Shown here: one piece after another, positions 24,104 through 33,175 of the stretch
Layout of the letters: every line of letters starts with the position of its first letter
Position numbering within the stretch: position 1 is the stretch's first letter
Source: Eretmocerus hayati
Lineage: Eukaryota > Arthropoda > Insecta > Hymenoptera > Aphelinidae
Reading direction: 5' to 3'
NCBI GenBank assembly: GCA_029851415.1
Contig: CM056744.1
Coordinates: 67,388,172-67,452,171, forward strand
DNA length: 64,000 nucleotides
Translations under genes and position numbers: made by a program
The notes under the pieces: model-generated
What the model was told of the DNA's origin: nothing
Databases searched by the model: none
The model's input: only the letters and a program-made list of their open reading frames with translations

Positions 24104-24667
24104 CTAGCGATCTTCCTCGATTTCGATTGAATTCTGTTGATGACTATGGGTGAACCTCAAAATCCATCCATCCTCATAGACTATCTGATCGTGCAGTTCT
24201 GGAGGAAGCCCTCGGAAACATCGGTAGACATCTGTCATTTCTTCCTTGAATTTTTTCCATTGTACCAATGTTGAACTGACACCTCTCAAGTCACTTGCCA
24301 CTATGCGCAGGTTGGCCGTGTATATATCTTCTTCGATCGAATTCACCTCCAATCCAATCGAGGCCTTCTCGCTCGCAGAGTTGTTCAGTGGATGTATGGC
24401 AGGCAGTATCCTTCCACAGCTCGCATTATTACCGTCTTGAGCAGCTATTGCGAGGACGAATGCGTTTTCACGAATGTTGCAGAGAGCTTCAAGAACGACT
24501 GGCAGTACTGTGTCAAACCCCCGCGGTTTCTCATACCCATTATCGTGTGTAATGGAGGGGGGGGGGGGGTAACTGAATAAGAGCTCTGGAGCGACGCAAT
24601 GATTCATACATGAACTTGTAACACAGACATTTTGAATGCGCAACTTTGCAAACATCGGATGATACAT
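24104..24667 (-). CDS. Unrecognised 187-codon ORF
   Basis: The product is not recognised. It is soluble-looking, with a mid-protein stretch LEALCNIRENAFVLAIAA and a C-terminal part containing RCFRGLPPELHDQIVYEDG. The first ~20 codons overlap the 3' end of the broken Polinton protease in another frame, and an 11-base G run (24,556-24,566) lies within it. It could be a decayed gag or Polinton gene, or chance. No internal stop is seen, but there is no second copy to compare. Confidence 0.3.
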   Translation of the reverse strand: MYHPMFAKLRIQNVCVTSSCMNHCVAPELLFSYPPPPSITHDNGYEKPRGFDTVLPVVLEALCNIRENAFVLAIAAQDGNNASCGRILPAIHPLNNSASEKASIGLEVNSIEEDIYTANLRIVASDLRGVSSTLVQWKKFKEEMTDVYRCFRGLPPELHDQIVYEDGWILRFTHSHQQNSIEIEEDR

Positions 24668-26620
24668 CCTCCAGCGCCGCTAAATTGCTGATCGTGAACT
24701 TTATGTTTTACAAAGTTTTTTGCTATTGCGTCGTTTCTAGTATAGTCATCAGAAAAATTCAGAAGGAAGTCAGTAATTTCCATTCCTGAACTCATGTAGT
24801 ATAGAAACATCAAACGGTACTGCCCACACACGTCACATGTGTCACTTTGCAATCTCATTGAATTGGGGTCTTGCATTTTTTTTGACCCCCTCAAGTAAAG
24901 GTTTGGCAAATTCGAGCAAATTAAGATAAGTATTGTGCAATTAGAAAAAAAATCCCAAAAATTTTTTTCATCTTGCGCAAATTGTTTGAAAGTCAGACGA
25001 CTTGAGAATGACCATAGTGGATGAGCGCCGTGTGACGTCACACCGATACAGTCGTCGGCTACTGCTATTGTAAACGTATGGCTTGCCAGATTCTTCTCTT
25101 GTTATCTCCAAATTTCTGAGTGAATAAATATATCGTCATGGCTAATAGAATAGAAGAAGGTTTCGTGAAAGCTGATTCAACACCCCAGAAGTCTGAGAAG
25201 CAAAAGCACAGAGGTAAATCCTCAATCTCAAGAAAAAAGCAAGTCTTATATGGTAGTTTTTTGGGCTTCTCAGAATCTGTGGTGGTAACCTCATTACTTG
25301 TGTGGGATTCCTAGATCAAAGAGGATAAAAATTAGACTTGAAATTGATATCAAGCAGTGATCATGACTTCAATTTCACATCATTTAGGAACATAATTTAT
25401 GTAGCACTGGGACACTAACCTCTGAGTCCATTGTTGATATACTGACGTCCTTGACTGATTTTTTCACCTCTCCTAGACAGAATTAAGACGCTACTGCACA
25501 CTCTTGTGACATAAGTTAGTGAATTGTTCTCAAAAAATTGTAGTCCAAGACTTTTCCATCAATCTCATACATTTGAGCATGGGACTGGTTTCAATTTGTA
25601 TCGGTGTGACGTCGCACGGCGCTCACCCACTATGGTCACTCTCAAGTCGTCCGACTTTCAAACAATTTGCGCAAGTTGAAGAAAATTTTTGGGAATTTTT
25701 TCTCTAATTGCACGATACTCATTCTAATTTGCTCGAATTTGCCAAACCTTTTTTTGAGGGGGTCAAAAAAAATGCAAGACCCCAATTCCGAAGAAAGTTT
25801 TTACAATTTCTGCGCAGTCTATTTATGTGGTCCGGTATGAAAGGCGGAATGCCATAACTATCGAAATACCATCCATCGTTGACGTCATTAACGTGGAAGG
25901 CCACCCAATGAGCTCCAGGTTTAGTGGGAGGATCCGTATTCAACACAAATGCTGTTGGGTTCGTCCACGCTCGTGGAATCTGATCTGCAGGGAATACACC
26001 CACTGTATGATCTTCAAAATCTCTCGACTGTTTATCGCAGAGCCGTAGATGTGGTGCAAAGCTGAACTCGACGCGAGGATTTGCGATGGCTTCTCGCTTA
26101 TTCAGCCAAACTTCTAAGTGGTTCGCGTTGTTCAGAGCGCAACTATATTTCAGATGTGATGGTCTTGTAGCGTGCATGAGACAATATCTCTTGCACCACG
26201 GTAGATTCTTGAACGAGGAGCAATCGTTGTCATATCCTAGATTTATAATGTCACGAGTGATGGATTCCTGCAAGACATGCCATTTCTCTTGTCCTCTGAC
26301 AAATATTTCTCTCGTATTCTTGGAAAGATCGCGCAAACTCTTCTGGAATCCTCGGAACGTGGTTCTACTTGAAAATAATCCAAACCGTGATGAAAGCGTG
26401 ACAACAAATCGTTCTGTTTCCCTATTTTTGTACTCAAAAAGTCAATAGATGAATGTGAGGCCAGAATCCAATGACTGGTAAAGTCACCCTTTAGAGCTAC
26501 TATGGCAATTTCTTTTGGCACGCTCCGGTTGTTATTGTCTTTGAAGAACTGAATATCTATCACGAGGTCCATATTAGCGAAGTTGCTGGCAGCAAGCGCG
26601 CGGGTAGACTGAAGCGCCAC
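24604..26620 (-). pseudogene. Polinton two-domain protein: unnamed N-domain + adenain-like protease
   Basis: The N-terminal frame (26,243-26,620) has the motifs LVIDIQFFKDNNNRSVPKEI and HHGLDYF, known to me from many unannotated arthropod proteins. After a frameshift near 26,300 comes a cysteine protease. Its catalytic His lies in GAHWVAFHV (residue 143 of the second frame), its Asp in YFDSYG (residue 159), and its Cys in CGQY (24,826-24,828). Adenain-type proteases mature virion proteins. A 919-bp element sits between Asp and Cys. If one AATT copy is removed with it, the two coding parts are in phase. Confidence 0.8.
24865..25783. mobile_element. 919-bp inverted-repeat element in the protease gene
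   Basis: Left arm 24,865-25,055 and right arm 25,598-25,783 are reverse complements starting ggggtcttgcattttt. AATT flanks both ends (24,861-24,864 and 25,784-25,787). The centre is AT-rich with no supported gene. The arm family also occurs at 19.5-20.1 kb. It is a MITE-like non-autonomous DNA transposon. The superfamily is unknown: a 4-bp AATT duplication does not fit TTAA-cutting piggyBac or TWA-cutting Harbinger. Confidence 0.85.
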
Positions 26621-26637
26621 GAATTATTCGAGTCAAT

Positions 26638-27205
26638 TCATGCCTCAGCAACAGAGAAATCAACATGCTGAAGTGCTGCGTCAATCTCCAAGATGTTGTC
26701 GTATTCTGCATAGATGATACAATTGACCGTGGTTGTCAGAGCTGTGCCGGAACCAACCTCTGTCCTGACGCTACCATGTCTTATCAAGTTCCAATGACTA
26801 CAATCGTTCGCTGACAAGTCGGGCGTAATATCGAAAACGGAAAGACAGAATCCTTTTGGATAATTTCCTCGAGATATGCCGTTTCCTTCATTTGAGAAAT
26901 GTACAGCAGTTCCAGGAAATAATGTATGACAAGCATCAACATACAATTTATCATTACGAAAAGTAGGTTGGGGATATTTGAAGGGAATTTGCACACCATC
27001 GACATACAAACAAAGAGAATTGAGGTCAAAGCTTTTAAAATGGAAAGGGTTCAGAAACTTGTCACCGTTAAGGGCTTGACTCTGAACAAAGCCTATGATC
27101 ACTCTCTTTGGTAGTTGGCCGAGGATGACATTATCCAAAGTTTCACCGTGTATACCGCTATGCATCGTAACAGCTCTCACTTCCACCCTAGCCATAGGAT
27201 ACTTT
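26638..27205 (-). pseudogene. Polinton major capsid-like protein, C-terminal half
   Basis: The frame carries LGQLPKRVIIGFV, NPFHFKSFDLN, LCLYVDGVQIP, FDITPDLSANDCSHWNL and YAEYDNILEIDAAL. This is the C-terminal half of the F54H12.2-like family of Polinton/adintovirus capsid proteins, predicted double jelly-rolls. Reading continues in frame three codons upstream of the first ATG (27,195), where family similarity still holds, then breaks at ~27,205. The N-terminal half is absent. The upstream neighbour runs straight into this point, so a deletion is likely. Confidence 0.8.
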
Positions 27206-27719
27206 GCGGGGGAATGCGTTTCCTTTCTCTCAAAGCGTCACTCAATAGATCGGTCATAGTAGCTTTACGGATGATTTTACGATCTAGAGATAAAGAGCCA
27301 TCTGTATGCTACACTACGAATTCACTTTTCTTCAATTTTTTCATAAGCTGTTTCGCTTTGGCCTTGTATCTAGTCGGCACGGATTCTATGATGCTATCAT
27401 CGCCACTGATGGTCAATCTCTGCCCTGCTACATCACTAAGTTTCTTCCGACAATACGCTCAAATGGACTCCTCTTGATCAGTGGGATCCATAGAAGCCAC
27501 ATCCCGAAAATGGAGATACCTTTGCAGTACTTGTTGATATTTGATCCACTTTCCTTTCTCGTCTCTGCTTGCTGGTTAATTCAGAATCTCGTTCATCTCC
27601 TGATCGAGCCTACTCAGAGTTGTTCCAGGGGTTTGTACCGTTTTGATGCTACTCATCGAGAGCTGTGAACGATCCAACGTTTCTTTCGGGGAGAGGATTA
27701 GCTTTTTCGCTTGCTCCAT
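27206..27719 (-). pseudogene. Unnamed Polinton gene, broken
   Basis: It starts at an ATG at 27,717-27,719 and reads MEQAKKLILSPKETL, then GTTLSRLDQEMNEIL, WIKYQQVLQRYL and, after stops and a shift, MTDLLSDALRERKRI. The pattern (basic start, LDxEM, KWxxYxQxLQR, DLxxxALRxRK) matches an unnamed protein I recall next to arthropod Polinton genes; its function is not established. It has at least two stops and one frameshift. Its 3' end is fused by deletion to the capsid fragment. Confidence 0.6.
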
Positions 27720-27723
27720 CTAT

Positions 27724-28075
27724 CTAGTGCTTGGTAATGAGATCAGCAAGGATGGTCCCAATCAACGGTGCAATAAGAGATGGTAAAAAGCCACCACGTT
27801 GTATAATCAACCTTTTTTCACCAGGAATACTTTCTCTAGAGTCGATCAATTTCCTTAGTGTCCTGGCGTGTTTGCGCAATCGTGATTTCTGTGGCTTCGT
27901 GAGAGGTACGTTTCCGTACAAAACTTTGAGCGCGCTTTTCGCAGATGCAGCGCACAAGTTTTGGATCAGCTTCCCTGAGAATAGCTTCCCGCTGCTCACT
28001 GCCTAGATGGTACAATGCGCACAAAATCGCGGCGTTCTTGAGCGCGATCACTCGTCGACTTTTCGGAGCCATCAC
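27724..28075 (-). pseudogene. Polinton small core-type protein (pX-like)
   Basis: Two overlapping frames together give ~110 residues: an N-terminal helix-rich part (NAAILCALYHLG..REAILREAD), a basic middle (TKPQKSRLRKHARTLRKL), then KRLIIQRGGFLPSLIAPLIG, a Gly-rich hydrophobic C-terminus. This layout is typical of small virion-core or pX-type proteins of adintoviruses. One frameshift near 27,950 separates the halves. It lies 46 bp downstream of the ATPase. The function is inferred from layout only. Confidence 0.6.
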
Positions 28076-28121
28076 ACAGCCAGAACTGAAACGATGTTAG
28101 ACTCGTCACCTTCTTTTATCG

Positions 28122-28790
28122 TCATTTTCCGTGACACTTGAACGTATTGAAACCCGTCGTCCGGGAAGCTGTTGTACGGAAGCGGCAATAATTGGGGGTA
28201 TTCTGTTCCATGTCGAGTAACAGATACCCGTATGGTTTAGATGTAGCGTCCCAGTACGCCTCTTGCAGGAATTTTGGATCTTCAGGGCATACTTGTCGTG
28301 AAAGGTAATGGGTCTGCAAACGGTCACAGAGGTTTCGGAATAAAACCATGTGATGGGCATTGAGTGAAATATCTCGTTGACCTTTGCCTTGATGGAAGAT
28401 ATTTTTAGTGATGTGCATACCGCTTGCGTTGTTATGGTGCGATCCTCTCGTGAAAAGTTTGGCAATTTCACTGTTTGACGCCGATTCGTGCATCAAATCA
28501 TCGATAATGATCAGTTTTGGTCTTGGATCGGGGGAATAGTCTTCGCTCCTAGGTAATCCTTCGCGGAATTCCATATTTTCTCCAAACTCTCGGTATCCGC
28601 TCTGCCACTCTGCGTAATACAGTATTATCCGCTCGAAACGCATATCACTCACAAAAGCAATATTTTGGAGAAACGATTTTGCCCACACTGACTTCCCCAC
28701 TCCAGTCGGACCGATTAAAAGAGCGGTCCAAGGATGGGACCACGTGGTAGCCATGACTGCGACTGACTGCCCGACCGACTTGCATTCCAA
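28122..28790 (-). CDS. Polinton packaging ATPase (A32-like)
   Basis: An intact 222-codon frame with Walker A GPTGVGKS (residues 27-34), Walker B KLIIIDDLM (92-100), the NIFHQGKGQRDISLNAHHMV block with the sensor/Arg region, and YWDATSKPYGYLLLD near the C-terminus. These mark the Polinton/adintovirus member of the FtsK-HerA superfamily, which drives DNA into capsids. Length is normal for the family. The start could be 28,790 or the second Met at 28,754, closer to the usual N-terminus. It is the best-preserved gene of the block. Confidence 0.85.
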   Translation of the reverse strand: MECKSVGQSVAVMATTWSHPWTALLIGPTGVGKSVWAKSFLQNIAFVSDMRFERIILYYAEWQSGYREFGENMEFREGLPRSEDYSPDPRPKLIIIDDLMHESASNSEIAKLFTRGSHHNNASGMHITKNIFHQGKGQRDISLNAHHMVLFRNLCDRLQTHYLSRQVCPEDPKFLQEAYWDATSKPYGYLLLDMEQNTPNYCRFRTTASRTTGFNTFKCHGK

Positions 28791-29070
28791 TAACTAATGA
28801 CCACGGCGGGGGCGCACGCGGGCGCGGAGGGGCGCGAATGAGCTGATAACGACCTGAAAGGGGCTGACAAGGCGCGCGAGACGCTGCTAGCAGCACTGTG
28901 AAATGGGCATACGCACAACGCGGACGCTGTACGAGCTTATGACTCCACGGCTGACTAGCTCGTGACTCGGACGCTACCCCGGAATATTCTGTACGGGAGA
29001 GAAACCATATCATGAAAGTATGATTAGATGGGATTATATCTTCCTTTATTGACGTCATACATCAAAGCAA
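28791..29070. other. Gene spacer, GC-rich
   Basis: Between ATPase and PolB. 28,800-28,960 is very GC-rich (ggcgggggcgcacgcgggcg-like) and unlike its surroundings; no gene is supported. It could hold promoter elements for the ATPase. Confidence 0.4.
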
Positions 29071-30983
29071 TCATTCAGACTTGAAACCGTACGGATGACT
29101 CCTGTTGTTCCCAATGATTCTTCGCTTGCTGTAAACAGGTCTGCATGTCTTTCTTTCTTCGGTAGTAATGACGTCATGGAGAGCTGTTCTCCTCATAGCT
29201 GTCGAAACCAGTTGAATCTCTCGCTCATCGCCGAGTACCAAGTCGTGTATCGATTCAAAATTCACTCCCTGGCTGTTTTCATAGTTGAACCTGATTCCTT
29301 CCACCTTGCAAACAGCTCCTCCCTCTCCACTAGGCGACTTCCATTTGTAAGCGTAGAACTTTGGTCCACCGCTGATGGAAAACGTGATGTACGTTCCAAT
29401 GCCTTTATCGGCTAATTCATCGGTCAGTTCACCCAGCAATACACCGGTCGAAAAATCATTCCCCCTCCATTGGATATATAGATGAGACTATCCCTATCAA
29501 AATAGATAGCAGCTGGTTCTAAACTTTGGAGATGTCGGAGAAGTTCGAGTCTTGCTTGAGCGGTCGGGATGGCCGCTACTACGACGTTTGTTGTTGCCGA
29601 TACAGGAACTGCTTCATTTCTATGAGTCCAATTGACGTATATGATGTCGTCATTGATTGGTATGATACTGTTTATCGATACTTCCGGACTGTTGAATAGC
29701 TCTGTAAACCTCTGGGGACTCGTAACAATCTCGGTTTTTGCCATATTTTCACGCTGTCCAAATTTCCCACGGATTGAAACTAATGCCGCCTTGGCTCCTG
29801 ATCGTTGCCCCGGATTTGCCCTGATCTCTCCTTCAGTCAAATGAATACCTTCGCGCGCGGCTAATTCATCAAGATACGATTCCTCATGCTCTCGATTATC
29901 GCATTCGGGAGGGGATCCCGATGCCTTTGTTTTCTCAGGAAAGAATTTGTCGGTGTGAGCTGCGAACAAACCGCCTTCCCTCGTGACTGGATCATACTGC
30001 GTCATTTCATATTACCAAATTTCATACACTTGACGGATCTCATAGCCCACTTCAACCGCTTTCTTACCTTCTTCCGGCACCCGAGTCCCTTCCAGGACGC
30101 GCTCATTGGCATCAACATGAGAGCACTCGTCTTGTGACAACACTTCGGCACAAGAGCGGCACAGTGGGGAGAGTAGCTTATTGTGCAATCTCACCGGTAA
30201 AACAGGATGACACAGGTCCCTCGGAGGCAGTATGCCACATTTGATCAAACCATTGACTCCACTTACATCGTGATCATTACCCATGATTTCTCGAAATTCT
30301 CCCTCTCCGATAAATATCCTTGGATCGCCGATCGGGACATTTCCTCTTCCCCATATGTATGGATATAAGGAATATACATCAACATATTTTATTTTTTCCC
30401 CGGGCTGGCACTCGTAATATTTGAGCGTGTTGCCGGTTCTACCTCCAAAAAGATCATCGCGAGGATTTAATGCGATTCTCGAGAAAACTCTTGCAGGCTT
30501 CGATAAAGCTCTGAAATTGTTCGCTACTTGCGTATTCCCTATCGTATCCACACTCCCAAATTTCAATGAGTTTGTATCCATTTGCTCTGATTCGATGCGA
30601 TATTGCGCAAGTGGTTTCGAGCCTGTCATCCATTGTTTCACCGTTATCCAGGTCTTTGTCCCGATTGATTCTGTAGCATAACGGGCAACCATGCCAGGAG
30701 CAACAATGGAATTGGAGTATGCAAATTATATCGATAAGGTAGATCTCATCGATATTTTGACTCTATCGCTCGATTTGATGAAATATATTTAATGAATGAA
30801 TTTATCGTTCTTTCGAGCCACTTATAATCGTCGCGCTCAGGCGGCAATCACAGTTTGACAAATGTCAAACTGCGACCTTCGAGGCTCCACTTTCATAGTG
30901 GCTGCATCACGAAGGGATTTTTTATTTTTTTTTGGATTTTTTAATTTTTTGTTGAAAGATTGACCAAGAGATGAAAAAATTCT

Positions 30984-31057
30984 TCCTCGGGCGGGACTTG
31001 AACCTCGCAATCTCCGGTACTCCGGACCGGCGCCTTAACCAATTAGACCACCGAGGC
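30984..31057 (-). tRNA. tRNA-like SINE head, inverted unit
   Basis: Cloverleaf-like 74 nt: acceptor 6 of 7 pairs, D-stem 4 pairs, 5-bp anticodon stem closing the loop CCGGAGT (position 33 is C, not U), and a T-arm with one bulged A. Internal promoter words tggtctaattgg (A box) and ggttcaagtcc (B box) are intact. The odd loop and the repeat context argue for a tRNA-derived SINE head rather than a working tRNA. Confidence 0.6.
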
Positions 31058-31379
31058 GATTGCGTATTCACTCGCTCGGGGAAGCCTTCTCTCATCTCTT
31101 GTGCCAATCTTTCGATGCGGTCAGTCAAGGAACCATGACCATTCGAATATGCAAATTATATCGATAAGGAGCGCGACGATTATAAGTGGCTCGAAAGAAC
31201 GATAAATTCATTCATTAAATATATTTCATCAAATCGAGCGATAGAGTCAAAATATCGATGAGATCTACCTTATCGATATAATTTGCATATTCGAATGGTC
31301 ATGGTTCCTTGACTGACCGCATCGAAAGATTGGCACAAGAGATGAGAGAAGGCTTCCCCGAGCGAGTGAATACGCAATC

Positions 31380-31453
31380 GCCTCGGTGGTCTAATTGGTT
31401 AAGGCGCCGGTCCGGAGTACCGGAGATTGCGAGGTTCAAGTCCCGCCCGAGGA
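31380..31453 (+). tRNA. tRNA-like SINE head, direct unit 1
   Basis: Identical in sequence to the inverted copy at 30,984-31,057; same A and B boxes and same unusual anticodon loop. Likely a Pol III promoter of the repeat unit. Confidence 0.6.
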
Positions 31454-31809
31454 AGAATTTTTTCATCTCTTGGTCAATCTTTCAACAAAAAATTAAAAAA
31501 TCCAAAAAAAAATAAAAAATCCCTTCGTGATGCAGCCACTATGAAAGTGGAGCCTCGAAGGTCGCAGTTTGACATTTGTCAAACTGTGATTGCCGCCTGA
31601 GCGCGACGATTATAAGTGGCTCGAAAGAACGATAAATTCATTCATTAAATATATTTCATCAAATCGAGCGATAGAGTCAAAATATCGATGAGATCTACCT
31701 TATCGATATAATTTGCATATTCGAATGGTCATGGTTCCTTGACTGACCGCATCGAAAGATTGGCACAAGAGATGAGAGAAGGCTTCCCCGAGCGAGTGAA
31801 TACGCAATC

Positions 31810-31883
31810 GCCTCGGTGGTCTAATTGGTTAAGGCGCCGGTCCGGAGTACCGGAGATTGCGAGGTTCAAGTCCCGCCCGAGGA
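31810..31883 (+). tRNA. tRNA-like SINE head, direct unit 2
   Basis: Second direct copy, 430 bp after the first, no differences seen. Confidence 0.6.
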
Positions 31884-32239
31884 AGAATTTTTTCATCTCT
31901 TGGTCAATCTTTCAACAAAAAATTAAAAAATCCAAAAAAAAATAAAAAATCCCTTCGTGATGCAGCCACTATGAAAGTGGAGCCTCGAAGGTCGCAGTTT
32001 GACATTTGTCAAACTGTGATTGCCGCCTGAGCGCGACGATTATAAGTGGCTCGAAAGAACGATAAATTCATTCATTAAATATATTTCATCAAATCGAGCG
32101 ATAGAGTCAAAATATCGATGAGATCTACCTTATCGATATAATTTGCATATTCGAATGGTCATGGTTCCTTGACTGACCGCATCGAAAGATTGGCACAAGA
32201 GATGAGAGAAGGCTTCCCCGAGCGAGTGAATACGCAATC

Positions 32240-32313
32240 GCCTCGGTGGTCTAATTGGTTAAGGCGCCGGTCCGGAGTACCGGAGATTGCGAGGTTCAAG
32301 TCCCGCCCGAGGA
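32240..32313 (+). tRNA. tRNA-like SINE head, direct unit 3
   Basis: Third direct copy, 430 bp after the second, no differences seen. Confidence 0.6.
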
Positions 32314-32669
32314 AGAATTTTTTCATCTCTTGGTCAATCTTTCAACAAAAAATTAAAAAATCCAAAAAAAAATAAAAAATCCCTTCGTGATGCAGCCACT
32401 ATGAAAGTGGAGCCTCGAAGGTCGCAGTTTGACATTTGTCAAACTGTGATTGCCGCCTGAGCGCGACGATTATAAGTGGCTCGAAAGAACGATAAATTCA
32501 TTCATTAAATATATTTCATCAAATCGAGCGATAGAGTCAAAATATCGATGAGATCTACCTTATCGATATAATTTGCATATTCGAATGGTCATGGTTCCTT
32601 GACTGACCGCATCGAAAGATTGGCACAAGAGATGAGAGAAGGCTTCCCCGAGCGAGTGAATACGCAATC

Positions 32670-32743
32670 GCCTCGGTGGTCTAATTGGTTAAGGCGCCGG
32701 TCCGGAGTACCGGAGATTGCGAGGTTCAAGTCCCGCCCGAGGA
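32670..32743 (+). tRNA. tRNA-like SINE head, direct unit 4
   Basis: Fourth direct copy. The A-rich part downstream in this unit has a 2-bp expansion and an A-to-G change (tccagaaaa), the only clear unit-specific differences. Confidence 0.6.
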
Positions 32744-33101
32744 AGAATTTTTTCATCTCTTGGTCAATCTTTCAACAAAAAATTAAAAAATCCAGAAAAA
32801 AAAATAAAAAATCCCTTCGTGATGCAGCCACTATGAAAGTGGAGCCTCGAAGGTCGCAGTTTGACATTTGTCAAACTGTGATTGCCGCCTGAGCGCGACG
32901 ATTATAAGTGGCTCGAAAGAACGATAAATTCATTCATTAAATATATTTCATCAAATCGAGCGATAGAGTCAAAATATCGATGAGATCTACCTTATCGATA
33001 TAATTTGCATATTCGAATGGTCATGGTTCCTTGACTGACCGCATCGAAAGATTGGCACAAGAGATGAGAGAAGGCTTCCCCGAGCGAGTGAATACGCAAT
33101 C

Positions 33102-33175
33102 GCCTCGGTGGTCTAATTGGTTAAGGCGCCGGTCCGGAGTACCGGAGATTGCGAGGTTCAAGTCCCGCCCGAGGA
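33102..33175 (+). tRNA. tRNA-like SINE head, direct unit 5
   Basis: Fifth direct copy, 432 bp after the fourth. The array ends 198 bp later at cattcatcaaataa, next to the right-hand 13-bp duplication. Confidence 0.6.

Noticed and set aside
30984..33175. Cluster of functional tRNA genes
   Set aside because: C33, a bulged T-stem and the SINE-like body with a target duplication point to tRNA-derived repeats.
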